Source: an uncultured Lentisphaeria bacterium (GTDB taxonomy: Bacteria; Verrucomicrobiota; Lentisphaeria; Oligosphaerales; Oligosphaeraceae). From it: a stretch of DNA of 64,000 bases. The notes beneath the pieces are model-generated. The model did no database searches. It had not been told where the DNA came from and worked only from the letters and a program-made list of their open reading frames with translations. The DNA lies in assembly GCA_934661755.1 (NCBI GenBank), contig CAKUJM010000004.1, positions 1 through 64,000 on the forward strand, read 5' to 3'. Made by a program: the position numbers and the translations under genes. Within the stretch, counting starts at the first letter, position 1; each line of letters opens with the position of its first letter. Positions 53,818 through 62,622 of the stretch are shown here, piece by piece.

Positions 53818-55094
53818 ACGAGCCACAATCACCGCGCCGGATGGCCCGGGAGACGCGCCATGACGTCATCGTCATCGGCGGCGGAGTGGCCGGATGCGCC
53901 GCGGCGCTGGCGGCAAGAAGAAACGGCTGCTCGGTGCTGCTGCTGGAGAAAAACTGCCAGCTCGGCGGACTGGCCACCTGCGGACTGGTCAATCTTTTCG
54001 TGCCGCTGTGCAACGGCAATGGCGTCCCCATCGTGCGCGGCATGGCCGAGGAGTTCCTGCGAATGTCGATCAGGCACGGATACGACACCCTGAACGACGC
54101 CTGGCGGGACGGCCCGCCGGCCACGCCGACCCATTTGCGGTACGCGACCTTCTTTTCCCCGCACATCTTCACCATGCAGCTCCTGGAGCGGCTCCGGGAT
54201 GAGGGAGTTGACCTCCTTTTCGACGTGGTCTTCGAGGATCCCGTCTGCGAAGGCGGCTCCTGCCGGGGCGTGACGGCGCTATGCGAAGAGGGGGTCCGCT
54301 TCTTTCCGGCAGAGGCGGTCATCGACGCCTCCGGATCGTCGCTGGTGTTCGCCCGGGCGCAGGCCCCGACGCAGCTCGGGGACAACTATTTTTCCAGTTT
54401 CGGCTATGCAGTGACCCTGGAAAGCTGCGCCGACGCCATCAAAAAAAACAACATCCGCCACGCCTGCCGCTGGCAGCAGGGCGGCGAGGCGGACCTCTAC
54501 GGCAAAAAACACCCAGAAAAGCTGCCGCTCTACCATGGAGACACCTCCGGGCATGTCACCGACTACCTGGTCGCCACCCAGCTCCATCTCCTGCAAAAGC
54601 TCAAAAGCACCTCCAGGACGGCGCGCGACCTGCCCGCAATGCCGGGAATGCCGCAGCTGCGCACCATCCGCCGCATCCGCGGGGAATACACGCTGCGGGA
54701 GGACGACATCTATCGCCATTTCGATGACTCCGTCACCGCTGTCGGCGACTCGGAACGGCGCGACTCGCTTTACGAAATCCCCTTCCGGACAATGTACCAC
54801 CGGGATTTCCACAATCTGATCGCCGCGGGACGCAACATCTCCGCCGACGGATACATGTGGGATGTGACCCGCGTAATCCCCCCGGCAATCGTCACCGGAC
54901 AGGCCGCGGGATGCGCCGCCGCAATCTGCTGTCAAAGGCGTTGCCGCGTGGCGGAGATTCCACGCGACGAGCTGCAGCGGCTTCTCCGGAGGGGCGGGGT
55001 GCTTCTGCACTTCGACGACGCCTGGATTCCCGATCCGCCGCGGCCGGGGGAGTATTCGCCCGCCAGCCATAGCCACCCGGACTACAGGGGATGA
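53814..55094 (+). CDS. FAD-dependent oxidoreductase (PF12831-like)
   Basis: 426 aa. N-terminal dinucleotide-binding motif VIVIGGGVAGCAAALAARR with the acidic end of the second strand (LLLEKN), then LGGLATCGLVNLF. The C-terminal FAD contact is GRNISADGYMWDVTRV. No signal peptide. It is the type of flavoprotein common in glycan loci of Lentisphaerota and Planctomycetes, where substrates are mostly unknown. Coupled to the cupin gene by a 4-bp overlap. An oxidation or reduction step linked to the GRE pathway is inferred. Confidence 0.88.
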   Translation: MNEPQSPRRMARETRHDVIVIGGGVAGCAAALAARRNGCSVLLLEKNCQLGGLATCGLVNLFVPLCNGNGVPIVRGMAEEFLRMSIRHGYDTLNDAWRDGPPATPTHLRYATFFSPHIFTMQLLERLRDEGVDLLFDVVFEDPVCEGGSCRGVTALCEEGVRFFPAEAVIDASGSSLVFARAQAPTQLGDNYFSSFGYAVTLESCADAIKKNNIRHACRWQQGGEADLYGKKHPEKLPLYHGDTSGHVTDYLVATQLHLLQKLKSTSRTARDLPAMPGMPQLRTIRRIRGEYTLREDDIYRHFDDSVTAVGDSERRDSLYEIPFRTMYHRDFHNLIAAGRNISADGYMWDVTRVIPPAIVTGQAAGCAAAICCQRRCRVAEIPRDELQRLLRRGGVLLHFDDAWIPDPPRPGEYSPASHSHPDYRG

Positions 55095-55101
55095 CGCCGC
55101 C

Positions 55102-56181
55102 ATGACCCGGATTCAGGAGTGCTACCGCATTGCGCCAAACCGCGTATGGCGCACCTATCCTGGCGGAATGACGCTGGACAAAATGGAGGGCTTGCCCTCC
55201 CCCCGGGACGGCCATTTTCCGGAAGACTGGCTGATCTCGACCACCAGGGCCTGCAATGCCGGCCGCGAGGATTTCCAGGACGAGGGGATCTCCGCCGTCA
55301 TGACGGAAGGCGGCGCCCGGATGCGGCTGACGGACCTATTGGCGGCGCACCCGGACGAAATCCTGGGTGCCGCCCACTGCCGGGCCTTCGGCGCCTCGGC
55401 CGGGTTCCTGCTGAAGTTCCTGGATTCGTCGATGCGGCTGCACATGCAGTGCCATCCGTCAAGGCAGTTCGCAAGGCGCCACCTCCATGCAACCTGCGGC
55501 AAAACCGAGGGATACTGCATCCTGGATGTCCGCCCGGACTGCGAAGGATACCTGTATCTGGGCTTCCAGCGCCGCCCCGCCTATGAGTCATTCAGGCAGG
55601 CGATCCTGCACCAGGACACCGCGGAAATGCTCTCGCATTTCGACAGGATCCCGGTCCGCCCCGGAGATGTCTTCTTTGTCCCGGGCGGAGTGCCGCACGC
55701 AATAGGCGAAGGCGTGCTGATGGTCGAATTCATGGAACCGACCGATTTCGCGGTCCGGATTGAATTTGAACGGGGCGGGTACGTGCTGCCCGAAAGCGCC
55801 CGGTTCATGGACCGCGATGTCGATTTCGCCTTGTCGATGTTCGACTTTACGGCCCGCGGCATTGAGGAAACCCGGGATGCATTCTTCATCCGCCCGCGAA
55901 TGATCCGGCAAACGGATCAATGCCAACGGGAAATGCTCTTCGACGAGCGCACGCGGCACTGCTTCCGCGCGGAGCGGATCACCGTGCGCGGCAAGGCGGA
56001 ATTGACCCATGAGGCGCTGGGCGCACTCATCGTCCTGAAGGGATGCGGCGTCCTGGAATGCGGGGACACCGCCTTGGCCATGAGCCAATATGACCGTGTG
56101 CTCCTCCCTGACCGGACACGCCGCTTCCGGATCTCCGGGGAGCTGGAGGCGCTGCTGGCAATGCCGCCAAAGCCGCGCTGA
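55102..56181 (+). CDS. Class I mannose-6-phosphate-isomerase-like cupin
   Basis: 359 aa. Contains the Zn-site motifs of class I phosphomannose isomerase in altered form: QCHPSRQF, GKTEGYCIL (normally GKTEMWYIL), and VPGGVPHAIG. The usual active-site Arg region is replaced by a long C-terminal domain (about 260-359) that looks like a second cupin. It may isomerise a sugar or sugar phosphate other than mannose-6-phosphate. Last gene of the operon; the terminator is at 56352. Confidence 0.85.
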   Translation: MTRIQECYRIAPNRVWRTYPGGMTLDKMEGLPSPRDGHFPEDWLISTTRACNAGREDFQDEGISAVMTEGGARMRLTDLLAAHPDEILGAAHCRAFGASAGFLLKFLDSSMRLHMQCHPSRQFARRHLHATCGKTEGYCILDVRPDCEGYLYLGFQRRPAYESFRQAILHQDTAEMLSHFDRIPVRPGDVFFVPGGVPHAIGEGVLMVEFMEPTDFAVRIEFERGGYVLPESARFMDRDVDFALSMFDFTARGIEETRDAFFIRPRMIRQTDQCQREMLFDERTRHCFRAERITVRGKAELTHEALGALIVLKGCGVLECGDTALAMSQYDRVLLPDRTRRFRISGELEALLAMPPKPR

Positions 56182-56233
56182 TCCCGATGTGGATCCCCCC
56201 CACACACCGCCAGACTGGATGAAGCCAGGATGC

Positions 56234-56342
56234 CGTGAAGCTGGCGATTTCGCGTCGGAATGAGGAATTTTGAGGGAGCGTGACGGAAAACGCGTGGCCG
56301 GAAAAATGACGAAGACCATGGCGAAACAGAGCCAGCTTCACG
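56234..56342. repeat. 12-bp inverted repeat with 85-bp interval
   Basis: CGTGAAGCTGGC (56234-56245) and its exact complement GCCAGCTTCACG (56331-56342). The left arm is part of the intergenic string also seen at 17922 and 34564. It may be a remnant of a small mobile element (paired termini) or a large RNA structure ahead of the terminator. Confidence 0.65.
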
Positions 56343-56351
56343 ACCTCCGGG

Positions 56352-56373
56352 TGAAACAAATGTTTCATTTTTT
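56352..56373 (+). terminator. Terminator of the GRE operon
   Basis: TGAAAC (56352-56357), loop AAAT, GTTTCA (56362-56367), then TTTTTT (56368-56373), with outer TCCGG/CCGGA pairing. It lies 170 bp after the last gene of the operon. Confidence 0.75.
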
Positions 56374-56630
56374 CCGGAAGCCAGCGTGAAATTGCGGAAA
56401 ACGGGGTTATTTTAAGCAATTTGCCGAAACCTGGAGCCGCGGCCGCGGCTTCAGGCGGAAGCACAAGTTCCGGCGGTCCGGCAGCCGCATTCCTGAATAC
56501 GTCAAATCAGTGGTTCCTGCACCGGCGCGGGCAATTTCGAGGCCGCGGCGGCGCAGAATCCCCCGCATCCGGCCATTCAGGCTATTATCTGCCCACTTGT
56601 TACTGTTATCTGTTCCCGTCCTATCCAATT

Positions 56631-57755
56631 ATGCGTTTCATTGCCATGACCCGCGGGCATCTGGCGCCCGCACTGGCGGGCCTCCTCATGATCCTCACCG
56701 CAACCGCCGGCAAGGCGCAGGCGCAGCAAGGCCGCCCCACGCCATCCGTATCCGTAAGCGTCGTCACCGACACGCCGCTTGTCGAGCATCGCCGCTATAC
56801 CGGCATGCTGCGTTCGCCCTCCCAGGTCTCGCTGGTGGCCCGGGTCTCCGGCGAATTGGAGGAAACCGGCTTTTCGGAAGGCGACATCGTCCAGGCCGGC
56901 CAGCTGCTGTACCGGCTTGACGACGTGCGCTACGATGCCGCCGTCAAGGCCGCCGAGGCGAACATCGAACGCTGCCAGGCCAGCCTGAAATACGCTGAAA
57001 GCAACTATGCGCGCATCAAGAACCTCTACGACAAGAACGTCACCACGCTTGACGCCTTCGAGTCGGCGGACATGACGCTTGGCACCAGCCGTGCCAACCT
57101 GCATTCTGCCCAGGCCGCGCTGATCACCGCCCGGGACGACTTGAAGAACACGCGGATCACCGCGCCCATCGGCGGGAAGATCAGCATGACCAACTACACG
57201 GTCGGCAACTACCTGACCCCCTCCAGCGGCACCCTGGCCACCATCGTCAGCCTGGACCCGCTCCGGCTATCCTTCGCCATCTCCAACCGCGACTTCATGG
57301 ACCTCTTCGGAGGATCGGAGGCGCTCTTCCGCAGCCACGCCGTCATCCAGGTGGTGCTGGCCAACGGCGAAGTCTATCCCGAAAAAGGCGAATTCGAATT
57401 CCGCGACAACCAGGTCAACCGCACCACCGACACCATCCCCTTCCATGTGCGCATCCCGAATCCGGACCACCGGCTGATGCCAGGCAGCGCCGTCACCGTG
57501 CTGCTCCAGCGCAACGACGAGAACCGGATCGCCAGCATCCCCCAGACCGCAGTCATCAGCGACAACCGCTCCAGCTATGTCTATATAATCGACGACCAGG
57601 GCATTGCCAGGCGCCGCGACATTGTGCTGGGGCCATCCGACGGCAAATCGCAGCTGGTGCGCAGCGGCCTCAAGCCCGGCCAGACCGTGATTTCGGATGG
57701 CTGGCACAAGGTGATCCCCGGCCAGCCGGTCAAGCCCGCCAACGACGGACGGTAG
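56631..57755 (+). CDS. RND efflux periplasmic adaptor (MFP subunit)
   Basis: 374 aa. Signal peptide MRFIAMTRGHLAPALAGLL...; the ATG at 56646 is an alternative start. Lipoyl half-motifs SLVARVSGELEE and ITAPIGGKIS bracket a helical hairpin (about 90-150). A beta-barrel follows at about 200-290. It links the RND pump encoded 28 bp downstream to an outer-membrane factor; none is encoded here, so it may share the TolC-family protein at 34776 or use another. Typical HAE-1 type. Confidence 0.92.
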   Translation: MRFIAMTRGHLAPALAGLLMILTATAGKAQAQQGRPTPSVSVSVVTDTPLVEHRRYTGMLRSPSQVSLVARVSGELEETGFSEGDIVQAGQLLYRLDDVRYDAAVKAAEANIERCQASLKYAESNYARIKNLYDKNVTTLDAFESADMTLGTSRANLHSAQAALITARDDLKNTRITAPIGGKISMTNYTVGNYLTPSSGTLATIVSLDPLRLSFAISNRDFMDLFGGSEALFRSHAVIQVVLANGEVYPEKGEFEFRDNQVNRTTDTIPFHVRIPNPDHRLMPGSAVTVLLQRNDENRIASIPQTAVISDNRSSYVYIIDDQGIARRRDIVLGPSDGKSQLVRSGLKPGQTVISDGWHKVIPGQPVKPANDGR

Positions 57756-57782
57756 GCATATCGCAAGGGAGCGTCAACAGCC

Positions 57783-60700
57783 ATGTTCTCAAAAATATTC
57801 ATCGAACGCCCGCGGCTGGCCGCCGTCATCAGCCTGGTCATGGTCCTGGCCGGAGCACTGTCCATCGGAAAACTGCCGATCGCCGAATACCCGGAGGTGG
57901 CGCCGCCGACCATCTCGGTATTTGCCAGCTACCCCGGCGCCTCGGCCGCCGAGGTCAACGAGTCCGTCGCCATGCCGCTGGAGGCCCAGCTCAACGGCAT
58001 CGAGGACATGATCTACTTCTACTCGAACTGCGACAACAATGGCGGATACAGCTGTGCCTTGACCTTCAAGACCGGCATCAACGACGACATCGCCATGGTC
58101 AATACCCAGAACGCGATCAAGCGTGCCGAGAGCAGCCTGCCGTCGGAGGTGCGGTCGATCGGAGTGAGCGTGCGCAAGCGCTCCAGCGACGTGCTGTGCG
58201 TGTTCACCTACATGACCGACGGCACCCACATGTCGGTCCCGGAACTGAACAACTACGTCGGCACCAAGATCGTCGATGCGTTGTCGCGGGTGGACGGCAT
58301 TTCCGAGGCCAGCGTGATGGGCGCGCAGATCTACTCGATGCGGATATGGCTGGACCCATATCGCATGGCCGCCCTGGAGGTCTCCACCGATGACATCTCC
58401 GCCGCCATCGCCTCGCAGAACATCCAGGCCGCGGCCGGTTCAATCGGCAACGAGGCCTCCGGCCAATATCTGCAATACAAGCTCAACCTGGCGGGGCGCC
58501 TCAAAACCGCCGAGGAGTTCGGCAATATCATCATCCGCTCCGACGACGACGGCAACCTGCTGCGGCTCAAGGATGTCTCCCGGGTGGAGCTGGGTGCGAA
58601 ATCCTACAACGCCCAGGCCGTCTTCAATGGACAGGACGCAGTGTCGGTGGCCATCTACCGCAACAGCGACGCCAATGCATTGTCCACCGTCGGCCGCGCC
58701 AAGAAGGTCGTCGCCCAGTTCGAACAGCGGCTGCCGGAGGGGGTGCACAGCGAGATTGCCTTCGACCCCACCCGGTTCATCGTGATTTCAATGGAGGAAA
58801 TCGTCGAAACCCTGATCATCGCGCTGGTGCTGGTGGTGCTGATCACCTACCTCTTCCTGCAGGACTGGCGGGCGACGCTGGTGCCGGCCATCGCCATCCC
58901 CGTCTCCCTGATGGGGACATTCCCCTTCATGGCGATGATGGACCTGAGCATCAACGTGCTCACCATGTTCGGGCTGGTGCTGGTCATCGGCTCGCTGGTG
59001 GACGACGCCATCGTCGTGGTTGAAAACTGCCAGAGCCTGATGGCCCGCGAAAAGCTTGACGCCAAGGCGGCCGCCATCAAGTCGATGCAGCAGATCACCG
59101 GCGCAATCATCGCCACCACGCTGGTGACCATCGCCTGCTACATGCCGCTGGCATTCTATGGCGGCATGGTCGGGCGCATCTACCAGCAGTTCGCCTACAC
59201 CATGTGCATCTCGCTGTGCCTGTCCACAGTGGTGGCGCTGACGCTGTCGCCGGCGATGTGCTCGCTGATCATGCGGCCGCCGCGCGAGAAGCCGCTGGCC
59301 ATCTTCAAGCCCTTCAATGTCGTCATGGACGGCTCGCGGGCGGTGTACATCTTCCTGGTGCGGAAGCTGGTGCGGCAGGGCATCGTCACGTTGCTGCTGC
59401 TGGGCGCGGTCGTCGCGGGGATCTGCCTGATATCCAAACGGGTCAACAGCAGCTTCCTGCCGGAGGAGGACAAGGGCACCATCTTCGCGCATATCGAGCT
59501 GACGCCCGGCGCCACCATCTCCCGCACCATGGAGGTGGTGCAGAAGGTGCAGGAGCGCCTGCGTCAGGACCCGAATGTCAAGAACGTCATGGCGGTCGGC
59601 GGCTTCTCCTTCATCACCGGCGAGGCGGAAAACGCCGCGATCTTCTTCATCGACCTGGCGGACTGGTCGAAGCGCACCGCCTTCGAGAGCCAGATCGGCC
59701 AGCTCAAAGGGCGCTTCCAGGCGCTCCTGGGCGACTTCCCGGAGATCAGCTCGATGGTCTTCACCCCGCCCGCCATCATGGGGCTGGGGATAACCGGCGG
59801 CGTCACCTTCGTGCTCTGCAACGAAGGCAACGCCACCCAGATCGAACTGGCGGAGGAGGCCAGGCGCATCGCCAATGAGCTTTCCGCCCGGCCGGATGTC
59901 CAGCACGCCATGACCACCTTCACCGCCGACACCCCGCAATTGCGCGGCGACCTCGACCGCGACAAGGCGGAGGCGCTGGGGCTTACCGCGGGGATGATCT
60001 TCTCCGCCCTGCAAAGCCAGTTCGGATCGTACTACGTCAACGACTTCAACTTCGGCGGCGAGACCTTCTATGTCAAGATGCAGTCGGACCGGCGCTTCCG
60101 GGTCACGCTTGACGACATCCGCGACCTGCAAATCCGCAACAAGCATGGGGAGATGGTGCCGCTCTCGTCTGTATGCTCGCTGCGATTCGTCATCGGGCCG
60201 CGGCGGCTGGAGCGCTTCAACAAGGAACTCTCCGCCGAAATCGACGTCCAGGCGATGCGCGGCGTCTCCTCCAGCCAAATCATGGACGCGATCGAGAAAC
60301 TCCAGCTCAAGCCGGGATACCATGTCGAATGGCGTGACATGAGCTACCAGGAACGCGAAAACCAGGGACAGATCGTCACCCTGGTGGCCCTGGCGATGCT
60401 CTTCGCCTACCTCTTCCTGGTGGCGCAATACGAATCCTGGACCATCCCCGTCCCGGTGATGCTCACGGTCATGACGGCGCTGCTGGGGGCCTTCGCCGGG
60501 CTCTGGCTCATGAAGGAGGACCTCTCGATCTACGCCCAGCTCGGGCTGGTCATGCTGATCGGCCTCACCGCCAAGAACGCCATCCTGATGGTCGAGTTCT
60601 CCAAGCAGGAGCGCGAGGCCGGCAAGGATGTCTACACCTCGGCGGTAAATGGCGCCAGCCTGCGATACCGCGCAGTGCTCATGACGGCCTGGAGCTTCCT

Positions 60701-60908
60701 CTTCGGCGTCTTCCCGCTGGTGATCGCCACCGGCGCCGGCGCCGGCAGCCGGCGCGCCATCGGCATAAGCACCTTCTCCGGGATGCTGCTGGCCACCATC
60801 GCCGGCATCATCATGACCCCGGCGCTGTATGCGGTATTCCAGCGCATCCGCGAGGCCGTCAAGCGCTTCTTCGGGATGCAGGCCGCAATTCCCGACGGAG
60901 ACGACTAG
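57783..60908 (+). CDS. RND (HAE-1) multidrug efflux pump
   Basis: 1041 aa, AcrB-sized. Starts MFSKIFIERPRLAAVISLVM. Twelve transmembrane helices in two repeats (helices 2-6 at about 335-500 and 8-12 at about 860-1010), with large periplasmic loops. The proton-relay helix contains VLVIGSLVDDAIVVVENC, with the double Asp. It exports drugs or hydrophobic compounds from the periplasm by proton motive force. Second gene of the unit with the adaptor; the ATG is preceded by AACAGCC. Confidence 0.95.
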   Translation: MFSKIFIERPRLAAVISLVMVLAGALSIGKLPIAEYPEVAPPTISVFASYPGASAAEVNESVAMPLEAQLNGIEDMIYFYSNCDNNGGYSCALTFKTGINDDIAMVNTQNAIKRAESSLPSEVRSIGVSVRKRSSDVLCVFTYMTDGTHMSVPELNNYVGTKIVDALSRVDGISEASVMGAQIYSMRIWLDPYRMAALEVSTDDISAAIASQNIQAAAGSIGNEASGQYLQYKLNLAGRLKTAEEFGNIIIRSDDDGNLLRLKDVSRVELGAKSYNAQAVFNGQDAVSVAIYRNSDANALSTVGRAKKVVAQFEQRLPEGVHSEIAFDPTRFIVISMEEIVETLIIALVLVVLITYLFLQDWRATLVPAIAIPVSLMGTFPFMAMMDLSINVLTMFGLVLVIGSLVDDAIVVVENCQSLMAREKLDAKAAAIKSMQQITGAIIATTLVTIACYMPLAFYGGMVGRIYQQFAYTMCISLCLSTVVALTLSPAMCSLIMRPPREKPLAIFKPFNVVMDGSRAVYIFLVRKLVRQGIVTLLLLGAVVAGICLISKRVNSSFLPEEDKGTIFAHIELTPGATISRTMEVVQKVQERLRQDPNVKNVMAVGGFSFITGEAENAAIFFIDLADWSKRTAFESQIGQLKGRFQALLGDFPEISSMVFTPPAIMGLGITGGVTFVLCNEGNATQIELAEEARRIANELSARPDVQHAMTTFTADTPQLRGDLDRDKAEALGLTAGMIFSALQSQFGSYYVNDFNFGGETFYVKMQSDRRFRVTLDDIRDLQIRNKHGEMVPLSSVCSLRFVIGPRRLERFNKELSAEIDVQAMRGVSSSQIMDAIEKLQLKPGYHVEWRDMSYQERENQGQIVTLVALAMLFAYLFLVAQYESWTIPVPVMLTVMTALLGAFAGLWLMKEDLSIYAQLGLVMLIGLTAKNAILMVEFSKQEREAGKDVYTSAVNGASLRYRAVLMTAWSFLFGVFPLVIATGAGAGSRRAIGISTFSGMLLATIAGIIMTPALYAVFQRIREAVKRFFGMQAAIPDGDD

Positions 60909-61045
60909 ACGGCATGCCGGGAGCCGCACGACGGCCCGTGCCTGGGCAAGTTTTTGCGCTGCCGTCGCGGCAGGCCGCGATAGATGGGCTAAATTTACCT
61001 TCCTGCCACAGGAACAGGATTCCCCACTATCCGCCCCGCCCCGAC

Positions 61046-61660
61046 ATGTTTGAATTTCTGAAGCAACTCAAGAACAACCGCCCGATGCGGGTTGTCGTCA
61101 ATGGCAACCCGGCCCTGCGCAGACGCTCCGAACCGATTGACCAGATCACGGAGGAGGTCCGCGATCTGGCGAAGCAGCTCACGCGCTCGCTGGTCGAGGG
61201 CGTGACTCCGGGCGTGGGCCTGGCGGCGCCGCAGATCGGCGTCAATGTGCGCATGATCGTGGTGGACACCCGCCTGGACGAGGAGCCGCAGGACGACGCA
61301 CTGCCCGGCGAGCTGGTGCTGATGCAGAAGATGCCGGTGGTGCTGATCAATCCGGAGATCATCCCGTACGGAGACGAGACCGCCACCGAAAGCGAGGGCT
61401 GTCTGAGCCTGCCGGGAATCACCGGCAATGTCACCCGCCCCAAGACCGTGGTGCTGCGGGCGAGGCTCCTTGACGGCCAGACCTTCTCCGCGACCTGCGG
61501 CGGGCTGCTGGCACGGTGCCTGCAGCATGAAGCCGATCACCTGGACGGGATATTGTTCTATGACCGGCTCCCGGAGGCCGACCGGAAACGCTTCCGCAAG
61601 CAGATGGACCAGCTGGAAAAACGTGAATTGAGCCTATTGCGCATCGACGCCGCCAAATGA
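61046..61660 (+). CDS. def: Peptide deformylase
   Basis: 204 aa. All three motifs are present: GVGLAAPQIGV, EGCLSLPG and QHEADHLDG (two metal His and the catalytic Glu). It removes the formyl group from new proteins. The start at 61046 (MFEFLKQL) follows CGAC. The stop overlaps the next ATG by 4 bp, coupling it to the membrane protein genes behind. Confidence 0.96.
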   Translation: MFEFLKQLKNNRPMRVVVNGNPALRRRSEPIDQITEEVRDLAKQLTRSLVEGVTPGVGLAAPQIGVNVRMIVVDTRLDEEPQDDALPGELVLMQKMPVVLINPEIIPYGDETATESEGCLSLPGITGNVTRPKTVVLRARLLDGQTFSATCGGLLARCLQHEADHLDGILFYDRLPEADRKRFRKQMDQLEKRELSLLRIDAAK

Positions 61661-62622
61661 GCCAGGACCCCCGGACAACTGACAACAACGGCTCCCAGGA
61701 CACGCAGGAACCGCCCGACAACTGCATTGCCTTTGACATGCGGAGGTTGCGCTTCAGCGAAATCCTCCGCTACCTCTTCTTCAACCCGAAGCTGGGATGG
61801 GCGCTTTGCAGCATCAAGCCGTTCCTTTTCACTTCAATTGCCGCTATGCTCCTGCTGTGCGGGATGGGCAGTTGCGTCATCACCATGTCGTCGCTGCCGG
61901 AACGCGCCGGCGATCTGCGGCTCGGCATCGACTTCCTGATCGACACTGTCGGCGAAGTGCGTTTCTCCGGAGCGGGGAAGCTGGAGTGGTCGGAGGATGC
62001 GGACAAAAAGCTGCCGGCCGCCGGACAGCTCAAGCATCTCCGCATGGACATCATGGACACTTTTCCGGACGAGCCGCAGTCGCAAGGGCGCTTCTCGGCG
62101 GATGACCGCCAGGGAGTGGTCGTCAGCCATGACGGCGTGCGCTACTGGCATCGCGGACGCGAGGCCGAAAACAAAATCGAGTTCTTCGACTTTCCGGACT
62201 CGCGGGTGCGCAAGATGTTCAAGGACAAGTGGAAGAATGACAATGCCGCGCCGATGCTGCCGCTCAACCACGCCACCGCGGCGGCCTACTCGCGGATCTT
62301 CTTCCTCTCGCTCTTCGCATCCGTCTGGCTGGCGCAGTTCATCTCCATGCTGAGGATGATCTTCCCCGCCGCAATCTGCATCGGATTCGTATCGCTGCTC
62401 TTCAACGGCAAACGGTCGTTCTCCGGCTATGGCGGCGTCATCTCGCTGGGCGTCAACACCCTGATTCCGCCGGTGCTGACCTCGTGCATCTACACCGCCG
62501 CCGGCCTGAGCTCCGATTTCTCCGCCGCCATCCCGCTCTTCTTCGTAGTCTACATGGCGTTCGCCTTTTTCGAAGGACGGCGCGGACGGCTGGTGATGAA
62601 CGGCCCCGCCCCGAAAAAATGA
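61657..62622 (+). CDS. Integral membrane protein, DUF1189-like topology
   Basis: 321 aa. Hydrophobic helix at 45-70 (PFLFTSIAAMLLLCGMGSCVI), then a soluble periplasmic-facing part (75-200) and several helices at about 205-315. Topology recalls DUF1189 proteins. Function unknown. 4-bp overlaps with def and with the next gene. Confidence 0.6.
   Translation: MSQDPRTTDNNGSQDTQEPPDNCIAFDMRRLRFSEILRYLFFNPKLGWALCSIKPFLFTSIAAMLLLCGMGSCVITMSSLPERAGDLRLGIDFLIDTVGEVRFSGAGKLEWSEDADKKLPAAGQLKHLRMDIMDTFPDEPQSQGRFSADDRQGVVVSHDGVRYWHRGREAENKIEFFDFPDSRVRKMFKDKWKNDNAAPMLPLNHATAAAYSRIFFLSLFASVWLAQFISMLRMIFPAAICIGFVSLLFNGKRSFSGYGGVISLGVNTLIPPVLTSCIYTAAGLSSDFSAAIPLFFVVYMAFAFFEGRRGRLVMNGPAPKK

Larger units (their letters stand above)
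56182..56630. other. Intergenic region: operon terminator, large inverted repeat and repeat fragments
   Basis: A 449-bp gap without a gene. It has a C7 run near 56190, an imperfect copy (GATGCCGTGAAG) of the 12-bp intergenic string, a 12-bp inverted repeat at 56234-56245 and 56331-56342, and the terminator at 56352-56373. A TATTAT box at 56583-56588 may be the -10 of the RND pump operon. Confidence 0.6.

Noticed and set aside
58788..60929. 713-residue open frame opposite the RND pump
   Set aside because: Antisense to a complete pump; no recognisable domain.
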